Positions 26,630 to 36,727 of a stretch of 64,000 bases of DNA are shown in pieces. The stretch is from Flavobacterium sp. 9. GTDB taxonomy: Bacteria; Bacteroidota; Bacteroidia; Flavobacteriales; Flavobacteriaceae. The first letter of the stretch is position 1. The number at the start of each line of letters is the position of its first letter. Where the stretch lies: the NCBI RefSeq assembly GCF_002754195.1, contig NZ_PEEU01000001.1, positions 1,240,001-1,304,000 on the forward strand. Direction: 5' to 3'. The notes under the pieces are model-generated. The model ran no database searches and was not told where the DNA came from. It saw only the letters and a program-made list of their open reading frames with translations. The translations under genes and the position numbers were made by a program.

Positions 26630-27547
26630 TTAGAAGAAACGCGGAGTGGTAATTTTACCATTATTTTTGAAGAATTCATAACGCAGGAATATCTCATGCG
26701 ATCCTGAATTGTAATTATTTAAGTTTGTAGTCTCGCGGTCATAACCATAACCTAAATAAAGTCCGTCTGTGATCTGAAATCCTACCATGGCACTCACTGA
26801 AGCACTCCATCTGTAAGCGACCCCCACCATAAACTTGTCGTAAAACATAAAATTGGCTGATACATCTACCTGAAGGGGTGCGCCTTCTACCATTTTGGCA
26901 AGTACAGCAGGTTTGAATTTTATATATTGGTATTTATCAAGATCAAAAACATATCCAGCCATCAGATAATAATTGATTTTATCTTTGTAGATAGCTACAT
27001 CATTATCATCATAACGATTTGTTTCAATAAAATTTGGGATTGAAAAACCAATATAAGCTTTATCAGAATGCCAGTAAACCCCGGCTCCAACATTTGGAGA
27101 AAATTTATTGTCGAGATCCTGAAACTGTGGATCTCCCGCAATTTCCGGATTCAATTTGTTAATATCAAGATTGAATAAATTTGCCGTTCCTTTGATCCCG
27201 AAAGAGAGCTTAAAATCGGCAGAAGTCTGAACGGTATAGGAGAGATCTACGGAGAGATTGTTCTCATTGGTTGGACCAATTTTATCATTGACTAATGAAA
27301 CACCTACTCCCAGATTGCTATTGTTGATAGGTGTATTGACCGAAAAACTGCTTGTTTCCGGTGCTCCATCCAAGCCAACCCACTGGGTACGGTATAATCC
27401 AAAAACACTTAAAGCTCCCCGAGAACCGGCGTAGGCAGGATTTACGTTTATAGTATTATACATGTATTGCGTATATTGAGCGTCCTGCTGCGCGTAACAT
27501 TCAATAGCCGTAAACATCAAAACGAACGAAAATATTTTTGTTATCAT
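26630..27547 (-). CDS. PorP/SprF family T9SS-associated outer-membrane protein
   Basis: A 305-aa barrel protein. The signal peptide is followed at once by the family signature AQQDAQYTQYMYNTINVNPAYAGSRG. Strand-rich body; C-terminus GSHEIFLRYEFF. SprF-like proteins are known to be needed for secretion of a cognate large adhesin with a type-B C-terminal domain. Here the obvious partner is the type-B protein at 27759, and perhaps the other repeat proteins upstream. A 211-bp gap with the palindrome AGGCTTTAAGCCT (near 27647) separates it from 27759. Confidence 0.92.
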   Translation of the reverse strand: MITKIFSFVLMFTAIECYAQQDAQYTQYMYNTINVNPAYAGSRGALSVFGLYRTQWVGLDGAPETSSFSVNTPINNSNLGVGVSLVNDKIGPTNENNLSVDLSYTVQTSADFKLSFGIKGTANLFNLDINKLNPEIAGDPQFQDLDNKFSPNVGAGVYWHSDKAYIGFSIPNFIETNRYDDNDVAIYKDKINYYLMAGYVFDLDKYQYIKFKPAVLAKMVEGAPLQVDVSANFMFYDKFMVGVAYRWSASVSAMVGFQITDGLYLGYGYDRETTNLNNYNSGSHEIFLRYEFFKNNGKITTPRFF

Positions 27548-27758
27548 TAGAATGTTCTTTATTTATTACTGCTTTTTTTTGCTTAAACTTGAGAAAAAAT
27601 AAAATTCTAAAGTGACTTCAATACAATCCAAATATCTTATAGCTAAAAGGCTTTAAGCCTGCATAAACAAAAACAATAGAAGAATGTTATACACTTTTAT
27701 AAATCTTTTAGCTTTAAAAAAGAAGATTTAAGTAGTTGTCTTTTAATTTTTTTTCAAA

Positions 27759-29012
27759 TCACTTGTCATTACTGATATATAAATACCCCGTTTTATTGAT
27801 GGTCTCATTTCCTTTTTTATACTTCAAAATATAAAAATAAGTTCCAGCCGGAAGGCCAACGCTTCTATCAACTGTAGTTCGTCCGTCTGAATATCCTTTA
27901 AACATATTATCATTTTCGTTATAAGAATCTGCATCAAATACTTTTACTCCCCAACGATTATAAATTTCAACTCTATTATCAGGATATTTGTCTATTCCCT
28001 TTATCACAAACTTGTCGTTTATACCATCTCCATTAGGCGATATTGCATTGTAAATAACTACATCACTATCAGGGGTAATATTTGTTTTTTTAACTATCGC
28101 TATCGTAAAAATTCCGTAGCCACTTACTTGGGTTGTAACCATTTTTGAATAATTTGCTCCAGCAAGAAGATCTGTAGTGACACCTTTTTCATTAATCCAT
28201 TTTGATGTGGAAGTGTCCCAACGTACGATTGCTAATTCAGTTAAAGAGTTCTCTTGAAAGAAAAAAGCTAGAGGCGTTGTATTGGTATCTAAAGTTAGTG
28301 TTAAGACAATTTTTTCACTTCCCTGATCTTGGGTTATGTTCCAATATTCGACCTCATCAATAGATAAAATTGTGTCTTCCTTACTGGTATAAGGGTGAAG
28401 AACTCCTGTACTATCCAAAAAATACTGAGTTGTATAAACATTGGTTGTATTTGCTGCTTTATCATGATATGAGGGTCTGAAATAAAGATTATCTCCCACA
28501 GGAAATTCAAAATTTAAGTTTCCAATATTTTCAACTTCTCCATCAACAAAGCTCAAATTACTTGCATCTGAATGAAAAGCTTTTTCTTCAAAAATCATTT
28601 TGCCATCATAACTGTCCGCATCTATTACTCCAAACTTGTACTCTGCCAAATTATTGACACTGATCACGGTACTTAAATGAAAAGGCATCAATGACGATGT
28701 ATTATTGAATTCAATATTTTGAAAATGAGAAATTTGAGAACCTTCAATCAATTGTGTTTTATTTCCTAAAAAAAAAGTTTTTCCATTACCCAAATCAGTA
28801 AAAGTAACTAATCCGTCATTTTTGAAATTGGCATAAACATAAAAATTCCCGTCATTTAAAACATCTCCATTTGGTTTATTATCAAAATCAAAAAGAGTTG
28901 AAAGTTGTGTATTGGGCGCAACTGACAATTCGCCAATATTTATTGTTTGCGCTGCAAGATTACCAATAAAAAGTATTGATATAAGACTATATTTTACGTT
29001 CATTTTTATCAT
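27759..29012 (-). CDS. Secreted protein with T9SS type-B (gliding-motility) C-terminal domain
   Basis: A 417-aa protein with signal peptide (about 1-21), a beta-rich middle (about 25-310) and a type-B sorting domain (about 320-417). Its landmarks are NAISPNGDGINDKFVIKGID, VEIYNRWGVKVFD, GLPAGTYFYILKYK and the terminal TGYLYISNDK. The domain sends it through T9SS, and type-B cargo normally depends on a SprF-like protein, which is the next gene downstream. It is short for a type-B adhesin and may cap or anchor a larger surface assembly. The middle part is not recognised. Confidence 0.9.
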   Translation of the reverse strand: MIKMNVKYSLISILFIGNLAAQTINIGELSVAPNTQLSTLFDFDNKPNGDVLNDGNFYVYANFKNDGLVTFTDLGNGKTFFLGNKTQLIEGSQISHFQNIEFNNTSSLMPFHLSTVISVNNLAEYKFGVIDADSYDGKMIFEEKAFHSDASNLSFVDGEVENIGNLNFEFPVGDNLYFRPSYHDKAANTTNVYTTQYFLDSTGVLHPYTSKEDTILSIDEVEYWNITQDQGSEKIVLTLTLDTNTTPLAFFFQENSLTELAIVRWDTSTSKWINEKGVTTDLLAGANYSKMVTTQVSGYGIFTIAIVKKTNITPDSDVVIYNAISPNGDGINDKFVIKGIDKYPDNRVEIYNRWGVKVFDADSYNENDNMFKGYSDGRTTVDRSVGLPAGTYFYILKYKKGNETINKTGYLYISNDK

Positions 29013-29100
29013 ATCTTTTTTATTTAAAATGATCGATTAAAGTTGTTTTAAACACCTCATTTCTACTTTATAAAAGAGGTGTTTAATAGATTTCAATGTT

Positions 29101-31506
29101 CTAAGGAATAACATAAGCAGTATTAATATTTGCTTGCACGTATTGAATAGCCCACGCCATTGCATTAGCATACATAATACTATTATAAACTGTAATTCCA
29201 GAATTATACGCTTTTGGCTGAGGAACTCCAGTTGATGAAAATTTTGCTGGCCATGTGGTAGTAGAAGTATTGGTAACTTGTCCGGCAGTCCATCCTGAAT
29301 CTCCAACATACATATATCCTAAAGTATTGTGTTTAAATGCGAAAATTCTCGTTGCATTAGCATTCTGGGTTGATAAACTTGTTACATTAGCTGGCAGACC
29401 AGTAACATAATAAGAGTTGTTTACATCACTACCTAAACTAAACCCTTGAATAATTCCAAAAGGCCCCTCTAAAAGAGGATCAGAAACACTTAAAATAGGA
29501 TTTGTATAAGTTGTTCCTGTTCCGCTGGCAACTGCTGTTGACGAACCACAAATTGTATTAATTAAATTTGCAGTACTAGTTGCATCATTTTCCTGAGAAT
29601 GAATTAAAACTCCTTTTTTGTTTTTGACAAAATCATCTAAAATTGTTATTGATGACGCATTTGGAATAAAATTATACCCAATTACTATTATATCAATGCT
29701 ATTTGTATTAATTAAGTTTTTTAAGGTAGTTCCTTGATTTGTTCCGCCATTAATAATTGTTATTGCCTGAACTTGAACAGTCCCTGTTGGTCCAAAATTT
29801 GCCGTTGCCGCCAATATAGCTCTAGAAGCATCACCTGTACCGGCGGTTCCCGGTTGATACATTCCGTCTCCAAGTCCTAAAACTTTCATTGTTCGGAATA
29901 CATACGTTACGCTTTTATTACAAGCTATAGATCCATTTGTGCTATTTGCTGTAATTGCATAGGAGAATGTTCCTCCTGAAGTTGGTGTACCGCTGGCAAT
30001 AAGCACGACGTTTTGCGCTCCTGTTGTCGCAAATGTTCCTGTACCTGAGAAACTAACACCGTTAATAATATTTGTTGTAATACTATAGTTTCCTACATAA
30101 GTAACGGTTACCGGAACAGTCATTGTATTGCTGGCTACCATTGCTATTCCTGGAGCATAACTACCACTTGTTGTAATTCCGGTACAATTTGTCGTATAAG
30201 TAACGGGTTGAGCTGCAATAGTTACATTCAATGAACAGGTTGCCGCTGCACCAGGGCTTCCAGTAACGGTTAATGCAGCTGTTCCGGAAGCATTGGGTGT
30301 TCCTGAACCTATTAAAGTTACATTTTGTGCTCCTAAAGTCGATAAATTTATTAATCCAGAACTAAATGTTATTCCGCTAGCGGTAGTCGTTGTAATTGTG
30401 GTTTGACCTGTTGCCATTACATTAATAGGCAAGGTTATTGTATTACTGGCAGTTAAAGCAACATCTTGCATATAGGAGCCATTTTGCGTTGCTCCCACAC
30501 AATTAATTGTATATGCAACCGGTGCAACAGTAACTGAAATCCCCGAACAAGACCCCGTTGCCGTAGTTGTTGCATTAGAGATAAGATTAAAACTATTTAG
30601 GCCAGATGCAATAGGTGTTCCCGTTCCTAATAACTCAACCGTCTGGTTAGGTGTTAAATCCGTAAAATTTCCTGTTCCGCTGAAAGAGTATCCATTTACA
30701 GTATTTGTATTCATACTCCAAAAGCCCACAGAAATAGGATTTACACTAACAGTTAATTTATTCGAGACTGTGAGAGGAATACCGAGATAATAATTACCTT
30801 CCGTATTTATAACGCCACAATTTATAACATAGTCAACATCTGCCTTACTAACAAAAATATTTGGAACACAAGAACTGGTTTTACCATTCAATACAATATT
30901 CACTTCATCTCCGGGATCTGGTGCAACATAACCATTATTTGGGGTACCGGTGCCAGGTAAATTTAAGGTATAGGTTCCTGCTGTTGGAAAAGTTCCGCTT
31001 GATCCAAAATAATAGCCATTAGTGGTAGTAGCCGAAATCGTATAAACTCCAGGCTGTGAAACAGTAACAGGTAGTGTTAAATAATCAGATGCCATTAATA
31101 TTCCACCCTGGTTGTAAGAGCCAAAAGCCTGAACTGCACTACATTGATCTGTTGAAATTTCGAATACCGCAGGAGGTAATGTTCCACAAATACTCAGCCA
31201 TATATTTTGCATGACACTCCAATAATCAAAACACCCAGTTGTTGTATTGAATATTAACAAACCATCCGTTAAATTACCTGTTGGTATCGCATCTCTCTGC
31301 GCAGTTGTCATCCGAGATGTAAGCATTCCTTTATTATTGCTTTCTAATTCAAAAATTGCTCCTGGTTTTGCTGGTTCCGGTCCTGTACTTACTGTTCCGT
31401 CTTTTATTTTTGTATTGTTAACCTGAGCAAAAAGAGAAGTAAAACTAAATAAAATGAAGAATATTACTAAGTTGCTTTTTTGTACTTTGTATGTTTTTAC
31501 TTTCAT
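29101..31506 (-). CDS. 801-aa secreted repeat protein
   Basis: Signal peptide (about 1-27), then an N-terminal block common to Bacteroidota surface proteins (GAIFELESNNKGMLTSRMTT, GLLIFNTTTGCFDYW). About residues 115-510 hold five Ig-like repeats of roughly 90-100 aa, each with a Cys, TxxxNGxxFSGTGTF and VxLxGxGTP. The C-terminal part (about 530-801) contains a Rossmann-like stretch (VLGLGDGMY, IDIIVIGYN, KKGVLIHSQENDA) that resembles ThuA/GATase-like folds; this is tentative. No T9SS sorting domain was recognised at its end, so how it is held at the surface is open. It lies in the adhesin operon. Confidence 0.8.
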   Translation of the reverse strand: MKVKTYKVQKSNLVIFFILFSFTSLFAQVNNTKIKDGTVSTGPEPAKPGAIFELESNNKGMLTSRMTTAQRDAIPTGNLTDGLLIFNTTTGCFDYWSVMQNIWLSICGTLPPAVFEISTDQCSAVQAFGSYNQGGILMASDYLTLPVTVSQPGVYTISATTTNGYYFGSSGTFPTAGTYTLNLPGTGTPNNGYVAPDPGDEVNIVLNGKTSSCVPNIFVSKADVDYVINCGVINTEGNYYLGIPLTVSNKLTVSVNPISVGFWSMNTNTVNGYSFSGTGNFTDLTPNQTVELLGTGTPIASGLNSFNLISNATTTATGSCSGISVTVAPVAYTINCVGATQNGSYMQDVALTASNTITLPINVMATGQTTITTTTASGITFSSGLINLSTLGAQNVTLIGSGTPNASGTAALTVTGSPGAAATCSLNVTIAAQPVTYTTNCTGITTSGSYAPGIAMVASNTMTVPVTVTYVGNYSITTNIINGVSFSGTGTFATTGAQNVVLIASGTPTSGGTFSYAITANSTNGSIACNKSVTYVFRTMKVLGLGDGMYQPGTAGTGDASRAILAATANFGPTGTVQVQAITIINGGTNQGTTLKNLINTNSIDIIVIGYNFIPNASSITILDDFVKNKKGVLIHSQENDATSTANLINTICGSSTAVASGTGTTYTNPILSVSDPLLEGPFGIIQGFSLGSDVNNSYYVTGLPANVTSLSTQNANATRIFAFKHNTLGYMYVGDSGWTAGQVTNTSTTTWPAKFSSTGVPQPKAYNSGITVYNSIMYANAMAWAIQYVQANINTAYVIP

Positions 31507-31585
31507 AATCTTATTATTTAAGTCTATAATAATGTTAGTTGTTGCCTATTATTTTTAAATGCTTAAAAAAAATCAAAAAGCAACT

Positions 31586-34500
31586 TTAATTATCTTTTTC
31601 CGCTATTAGTTTTTCGAGTCTTTCAAGACGTAAATTCATTACTCTTGAAGCTTCTTTTAATTCTTTTATCTCTTTTTCTTTTGCTTCAATTTCTTTATTT
31701 TGAGCTTCATTTATTTTATTCTGTTCTATTGTATACAAGTAAAGTTCTTCCGTTTTTTCTAATAATTGAATTGATAATTCCGACATATTAAAAGAATAAC
31801 CTTCTTTTGTTTTCTCCAATTCATTTATAGGTGTAATACCCGGAAGGTGTTTATTTTTTTTAATAAAAGCTTCTATCTCAGGTAAACTTTTAAATTTGTA
31901 ATCAGATTTTATAGTTGAAAATCCTTTAAAATAATCTTCAAATACATAATCGGCATAATAATTATTTACAGTCGATATCGCCCCGTTAACTCTTAATTTT
32001 TCATTTGGAGCTGTAGATGGAGCAGTAAAACCTATTCCTACCCAGCCACTCATATATACATCCTCAGTATTTAATGTTGCTCCTATATGGGTGGTTGTAC
32101 TATACCAAGGTTCTTTTACGGCTGCACCCAAATCCAGCTGAGTTACTACCTTATGTTCATCTGTATAATCTAATGTTGATGTAGTCGCGTTTACAGCCAA
32201 AGTGGTTAAAGTTTCGGCATCTCCAATTAAATCGACCATTTTAAACTCTGTTGCATTTCCAGCTTCATCATTATAAATTAACGAATGTGCTGCCCCATCA
32301 TAATTTAATGAAGTTAATGTTTCAACACCTTTAACTAAAACCTTCATATCGATTGGATATGGTGTATTGGTTTCATCTGTATAAGTTAATGTATGCAAAT
32401 CAAATACATTTCCAAACGGATCTGTTGCATCAGTTACAATGTCTTTTAATGACGTAACAGTTTCTTTTATTTCTATCGGTGTTCCTCCAGCTTCATTAGT
32501 ATAAGTAGCGATAGTACTGCCTGAGGTAATAATTGGAGTTATCGTAGTGATTGTCTCATTGGCTTTTATAATCGCAGCATTAACGAATCCTCCACCGTCT
32601 GTACCTACCGTTACAATATTCCCTACATCTGTGCTGACTACTTGAGAATTAGTAACTAAACCATCCTCATTAGTAAAAGTTATAATTCCAGTACCTAAAT
32701 CTTGACTTAGTTTCGTTACAGTTTGTTGAATGTCAACAGGTGTTCCTCCCGCCTCATTAGTATATGTAGCGATAGTACTGCCTGAGTTAATAATTGGCGT
32801 TATCGTAGTTATTGTTTCATTCGCTTTTATAGTGGCAGCATTAACAAATCCTCCACCGTCTGTACCAACTGTCATAATATTCCCTGCATCAGTACTTGTT
32901 ACAACAGCAGTTTGATCAACTGAATCCTCATTAGTATAAGTAATTAAGCCTGTACTTATATCTTGCGTAAGATTCGTAGTTGTTTCTCCCGCGGCAATGA
33001 CAGAAGTTAGATCAATCGCATTACTTGGCTCTCCATTGATTGTTGAAGTTAAAGTGTTCCCTGTAGTTGACAAAACGTTACTATTGATGATATCAACTGC
33101 TGTTCCTGTTATCCCATTTACAGTAGTTGTTAAACTATTTGATGCCGAACTATTTGAAACTGTAGTAGCTGCTGCAATGGCGGGAGTCAAATCTAATGAC
33201 GTGCTTGCAACTCCATTTACTGTTGTAGTCAAACTAGACCCTGCCAATGAAACTTCATTACTGTTAACAATTGGAGCCCCGGTACTGGTTACTCCGTTTA
33301 CTGTTACTGTTGCTGTATTTGTTGCTGATGCATTTGAAACTGTTGTCGCGCTTGTAATGGCCGCAGGAGTCAATAAACTTCCGCCATCTGTCCCAACTGT
33401 TAAAACATTTCCTGGGTCAGTACTAGTGACAACTGCAATTTGATCAACTGCATTTTCATTGGTATACGATATTACACCGCTGGCAGGATCTTGTGTTAAG
33501 TTCGTAATTGTTTGTCCAGCTGCAATGGCTGGTGTCAAGTCTAAAGCTGTACTTGTAATTCCGTTTACTGTTGTGGTCAAACTTGCCCCTGTCAATGATG
33601 CTGCATTACTGTTAATAATAGGAACATCAGTTCCTGTTACACCATTTACTGTTGTACTTAAGCTATTTATTGTTGAAGTATTTGAAACTGTAGTTACAGG
33701 AATCAATGAACCTGGCGTTACTGTTTTTAAAACTCCTGAGGCATCGGCAACAACAATGTTGTCTGATGAAGTTCCTGTCTGCAAACCTGCTACTGCCAGA
33801 GTATTGGTCGCATCAGTAGTTATTGTTGTAGGGATTATTAGTGTTCCTCCCAATTGTGCATTACCATTTGTTACAGTTAGAGCATTATCTGCAGATATTA
33901 GCACTGGAATAGAAGGTGTTGTAGCAACACCATTTACGGTTGACACTAAATTACCATTTACTGCCTCTAAAGTATTCGAATTAATGATATTTACATCCGC
34001 GCCTGTAAGACCATTTACGGTAGTATTCAATGCATTAGCTGTTGAGTTATTGGCCACTGTTGTAACGGGCAATGCTCCTGCATTTAAAAATGCTCCGCCA
34101 TCGGTACCGACTTTTACAAGATTTCCTGTATCAGTACTGACTACTTGAGCTGTGACCGCTGCACCTGCTTCATTCGTATAGGTTATGGTTCCTGTTCCCA
34201 AATCTTGAGATTGGGTTGTGATTGTTTCATTTGCTTTTATAACATTTGTTAATTCTGTTATAAAAGCCGGATTAGTAAGAATCGTTGATGAATTATTTAT
34301 AACATCGCCAACAACATCTATTGTTGTTTGAGTACTATTTTCACTTGTATAAATATATTTTCCGTTGTTAGAAGCATCTTTATCCAAAGTTGTAATGGTT
34401 TCATTTGCTTTTATAATTGTACTAATATCTACTAATTGTGTATTCCCTGAAGCATCAACATAACTAAACTGATTGGTTGTAGCATCAAAAGTGACATTGC

Positions 34501-35890
34501 CTTCTGTTTTGTTTACAATATTCTCAATTATATTTGTGACAGCAGGATCATTTGCAATGGTCGTAAAATTTGTAGTTACATCGCCAACTATGTCAATATT
34601 TACGGCTGTTCCGGCTTCATTAGTGTAAGTATAAGAACCAGCACCATTATTTACAAGTGTAGTTAAGGTTTCATTGGCTTTTACAATTGTACTAATATCT
34701 ACTAATTGTGTGTTTCCTGAAGCATCAACATAACTAAACTGATTGGTTGTAGCATCAAAAGTCACATTGCCTTCTGTTTTATTGACAATATTCTGAATAA
34801 TATTTGTGACCGCAGGATCATTTGCAATGGTCGTGAAATTTGTAGTTACGTCGCCAACAACATCAATATTTACGGCTGTTCCGGCTTCATTAGTATAAGT
34901 ATAAGAACCAGCACCATTATTTACAAGTGTAGTTAAGGTTTCATTTGCTTTTACAATGGTGCTTATATCAACTAATTGCGTATTTCCAGAAGCATCAACA
35001 TAACTAAACTGATTGGTTGCAGCGTCAAAAGTGACATTGCCTTCTGTTTTATTCACAATATTCTGAATAATATTGGTCACAGCAGGATCATTTGCAATCG
35101 TCGTAAAATTTGTAGTTACATCGCCAACAACATCAATATTTACAGCTGTTCCGGCTTCATTAGTATAAGTATAAGAACCCGCACCATTATTTACAAGTGT
35201 AGTTAAGGTTTCGTTGGCCTTAACAACAGTACTAATGTCTATTACTTGTGTAGTCCCGCTGGCATCTACATAACTAAATTGATTTGTGCTCGAATTAAAT
35301 GTGACAATTCCTTTTGTCTTATTTACAATATTCTCAATTATATTCGTTACTGCTGGGTTGTTTGCAATCGTAGTGAAATTTGTGGTCACATCACCTATAA
35401 CATCAATATTCACAGCCATTCCAGCTTCATTGGTATATGTATAAGAACCATCTATATTACTTACAAGTGTCGTTATTGTTTCATTGGTTTTTACAATTGA
35501 ATTGAAGTCTAATATCTGACTATTACCTGATGAATCAATATATGTAAATTGCTGGTTAACGGGATTATAAATAACTGTACCAGGACTCTGAGATATTTCG
35601 CTTGAAATAACAATCCTATTCCATTTGTTATTGTACCAATAGTAGTAACCAGGAGTGATATCAGAAATACTGACGGTATTAAATACTAATAAACTATTTA
35701 TATTTCCATTTTTAATAGTTGTAACATCAGTCGAACTAGTCAAATTAATTCTAGGAATTAATACACCTTTATCAGTAGCAACAACTTCTAATTGCGAAGA
35801 AGAATTTGGCACTGGTGTTCCAATACCAACCTGAGAATAAGCTGTATAACTACCTAAAAACAATAATACGGAGAGTAATTTATTCTTCAT
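31586..35890 (-). CDS. 1434-aa repeat adhesin with C-terminal coiled coil
   Basis: Signal peptide (about 1-19, SYTAYSQ) and an N-terminal VGIGTPVPNSSSQLEV/KGVLIPRINL block typical of Bacteroidota fibre-like proteins. Residues about 125-495 are tandem 90-aa repeats (SYVDASGNTQ, TYTNEAGTAVNID, GDVTTNFTTIANDPAVT). About 590-1100 carry a second, Thr/Val/Asn-rich repeat family (TTVNGVTGTxVxIINSN). The C-terminus (about 1320-1434) holds a VFEDYF...LPEIEAFIKKNKHLPGI block and a Glu/Lys coiled coil, as in trimeric fibres with an intramolecular-chaperone-like end. It is the first and largest gene of the leftward cluster. Open frames on the opposite strand here result from the repeats. Confidence 0.88.
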   Translation of the reverse strand: MKNKLLSVLLFLGSYTAYSQVGIGTPVPNSSSQLEVVATDKGVLIPRINLTSSTDVTTIKNGNINSLLVFNTVSISDITPGYYYWYNNKWNRIVISSEISQSPGTVIYNPVNQQFTYIDSSGNSQILDFNSIVKTNETITTLVSNIDGSYTYTNEAGMAVNIDVIGDVTTNFTTIANNPAVTNIIENIVNKTKGIVTFNSSTNQFSYVDASGTTQVIDISTVVKANETLTTLVNNGAGSYTYTNEAGTAVNIDVVGDVTTNFTTIANDPAVTNIIQNIVNKTEGNVTFDAATNQFSYVDASGNTQLVDISTIVKANETLTTLVNNGAGSYTYTNEAGTAVNIDVVGDVTTNFTTIANDPAVTNIIQNIVNKTEGNVTFDATTNQFSYVDASGNTQLVDISTIVKANETLTTLVNNGAGSYTYTNEAGTAVNIDIVGDVTTNFTTIANDPAVTNIIENIVNKTEGNVTFDATTNQFSYVDASGNTQLVDISTIIKANETITTLDKDASNNGKYIYTSENSTQTTIDVVGDVINNSSTILTNPAFITELTNVIKANETITTQSQDLGTGTITYTNEAGAAVTAQVVSTDTGNLVKVGTDGGAFLNAGALPVTTVANNSTANALNTTVNGLTGADVNIINSNTLEAVNGNLVSTVNGVATTPSIPVLISADNALTVTNGNAQLGGTLIIPTTITTDATNTLAVAGLQTGTSSDNIVVADASGVLKTVTPGSLIPVTTVSNTSTINSLSTTVNGVTGTDVPIINSNAASLTGASLTTTVNGITSTALDLTPAIAAGQTITNLTQDPASGVISYTNENAVDQIAVVTSTDPGNVLTVGTDGGSLLTPAAITSATTVSNASATNTATVTVNGVTSTGAPIVNSNEVSLAGSSLTTTVNGVASTSLDLTPAIAAATTVSNSSASNSLTTTVNGITGTAVDIINSNVLSTTGNTLTSTINGEPSNAIDLTSVIAAGETTTNLTQDISTGLITYTNEDSVDQTAVVTSTDAGNIMTVGTDGGGFVNAATIKANETITTITPIINSGSTIATYTNEAGGTPVDIQQTVTKLSQDLGTGIITFTNEDGLVTNSQVVSTDVGNIVTVGTDGGGFVNAAIIKANETITTITPIITSGSTIATYTNEAGGTPIEIKETVTSLKDIVTDATDPFGNVFDLHTLTYTDETNTPYPIDMKVLVKGVETLTSLNYDGAAHSLIYNDEAGNATEFKMVDLIGDAETLTTLAVNATTSTLDYTDEHKVVTQLDLGAAVKEPWYSTTTHIGATLNTEDVYMSGWVGIGFTAPSTAPNEKLRVNGAISTVNNYYADYVFEDYFKGFSTIKSDYKFKSLPEIEAFIKKNKHLPGITPINELEKTKEGYSFNMSELSIQLLEKTEELYLYTIEQNKINEAQNKEIEAKEKEIKELKEASRVMNLRLERLEKLIAEKDN
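34431..35520 (-). repeat. 270-bp tandem coding repeats
   Basis: The same landmark recurs at 34431, 34701, 34971, 35241 and 35511, exactly 270 bp apart. The three central units are nearly identical at DNA level and the outer ones have diverged. Each codes for one 90-aa module of the adhesin. Such near-identical units should expand and contract by recombination. Confidence 0.9.
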
Positions 35891-36590
35891 AAGATTTGAT
35901 ATTATGGGTTGTCAAATAATTTATTATTAACAGAAAAAAATGTTAAAATAGATTCTAGCGAAAAGTTTAAATTCCAAAGATTTTAAATTGTATCTAAATG
36001 AGATAAATCGTTAGGCTTATAAGAAGAAGATAATAAGTAGAGATAAAATGAAGTAAAAGACATTTTCCAGAAGTCTGGATATAATATAAGTATTATTTTT
36101 TATTAAAAATTAACCATATAAAACACACATTTTTATAATAATTAATAAAAAAAAATACTATTAAAAAAAAATTTTTTATAGTATAAATTTATACTTAATT
36201 GTTTATTTATTTTTCAAACATACTAAACACCAACACATTAAAAAAATAAATAGAAGTTTTTTTTTACAAATTTATCTTAAAAAAAATTACGCAGAATAAA
36301 AACTGCTTGAACAACTATACTAACCACTCGTTATATATCTGGAAAAATTGATTTAATTGATCATTATCTGTCAAAATGAAATGACAATCGTGATTTGGTT
36401 TAATTTTATCCTATATTTAGTAGGATTTCATAATATGACAAACGAAATATTAGAAACTCACTAACAACAACTTAGACTCGAATTAATTCCAAATTATTAT
36501 GATCAATTAAAATTGAAGAATGTTGGTCACTGCATTCCGAAACTACTATTCAAATTGTACAGAAAGTATATGGTCTGATTGACCAATTTT
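35891..36590. other. AT-rich intergenic region upstream of adhesin operon
   Basis: A very AT-rich stretch (36100-36300 is almost all A/T) that should contain the leftward operon promoter. A short frame near 36430-36560 was not recognised. No intact gene. Confidence 0.4.
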
Positions 36591-36594
36591 TCCA

Positions 36595-36703
36595 CTTTAC
36601 CCACAGGCCTTTTGGCAGGTATGGGATTTTTAGCCGTTTTTGCAGGAGCTACCAATACCCCCTGACCTTTATGTTTATGGCATTGAACTCTTTGGCAATT
36701 AAT
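36595..36703 (+). pseudogene. ClC chloride-channel remnant
   Basis: One frame reads LPTGLLAGMGFLAVFAGATN followed by TP and a stop. After a shift at a C run it continues LTFMFMAL and, in a third frame, ELFGN. Together this resembles the late conserved segment of bacterial voltage-gated ClC channels (GFVAVFAGATNTPLxxxxMxIELFG). Only about 35 codons remain, with two frameshifts, next to the 3' end of the integrase gene. Confidence 0.5.
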
Positions 36704-36727
36704 ACGTTTTTGCCACTTGTCAATTTA

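Noticed and set aside
33459..34148. Long open frame of 229 codons on the plus strand inside the adhesin gene
   Set aside because: It lies fully antisense to the 1434-aa adhesin. The low-complexity Thr/Val/Asn repeats keep the reverse frame open, and no start context or domain is seen. The same holds for the plus-strand frames at 32730, 32997, 34976 and 35246.
31586..35890. Tandem repeats as a CRISPR array
   Set aside because: The 270-bp units are in-frame coding repeats without unique spacers. No cas genes or short regularly spaced repeats occur anywhere in the window.
36430..36580. Short plus-strand reading with MTNEILETH and QLRLELIPNYYDQLKLKNVG
   Set aside because: It has an internal stop, and I could not assign a family. 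It may be debris but is not supported as a gene.
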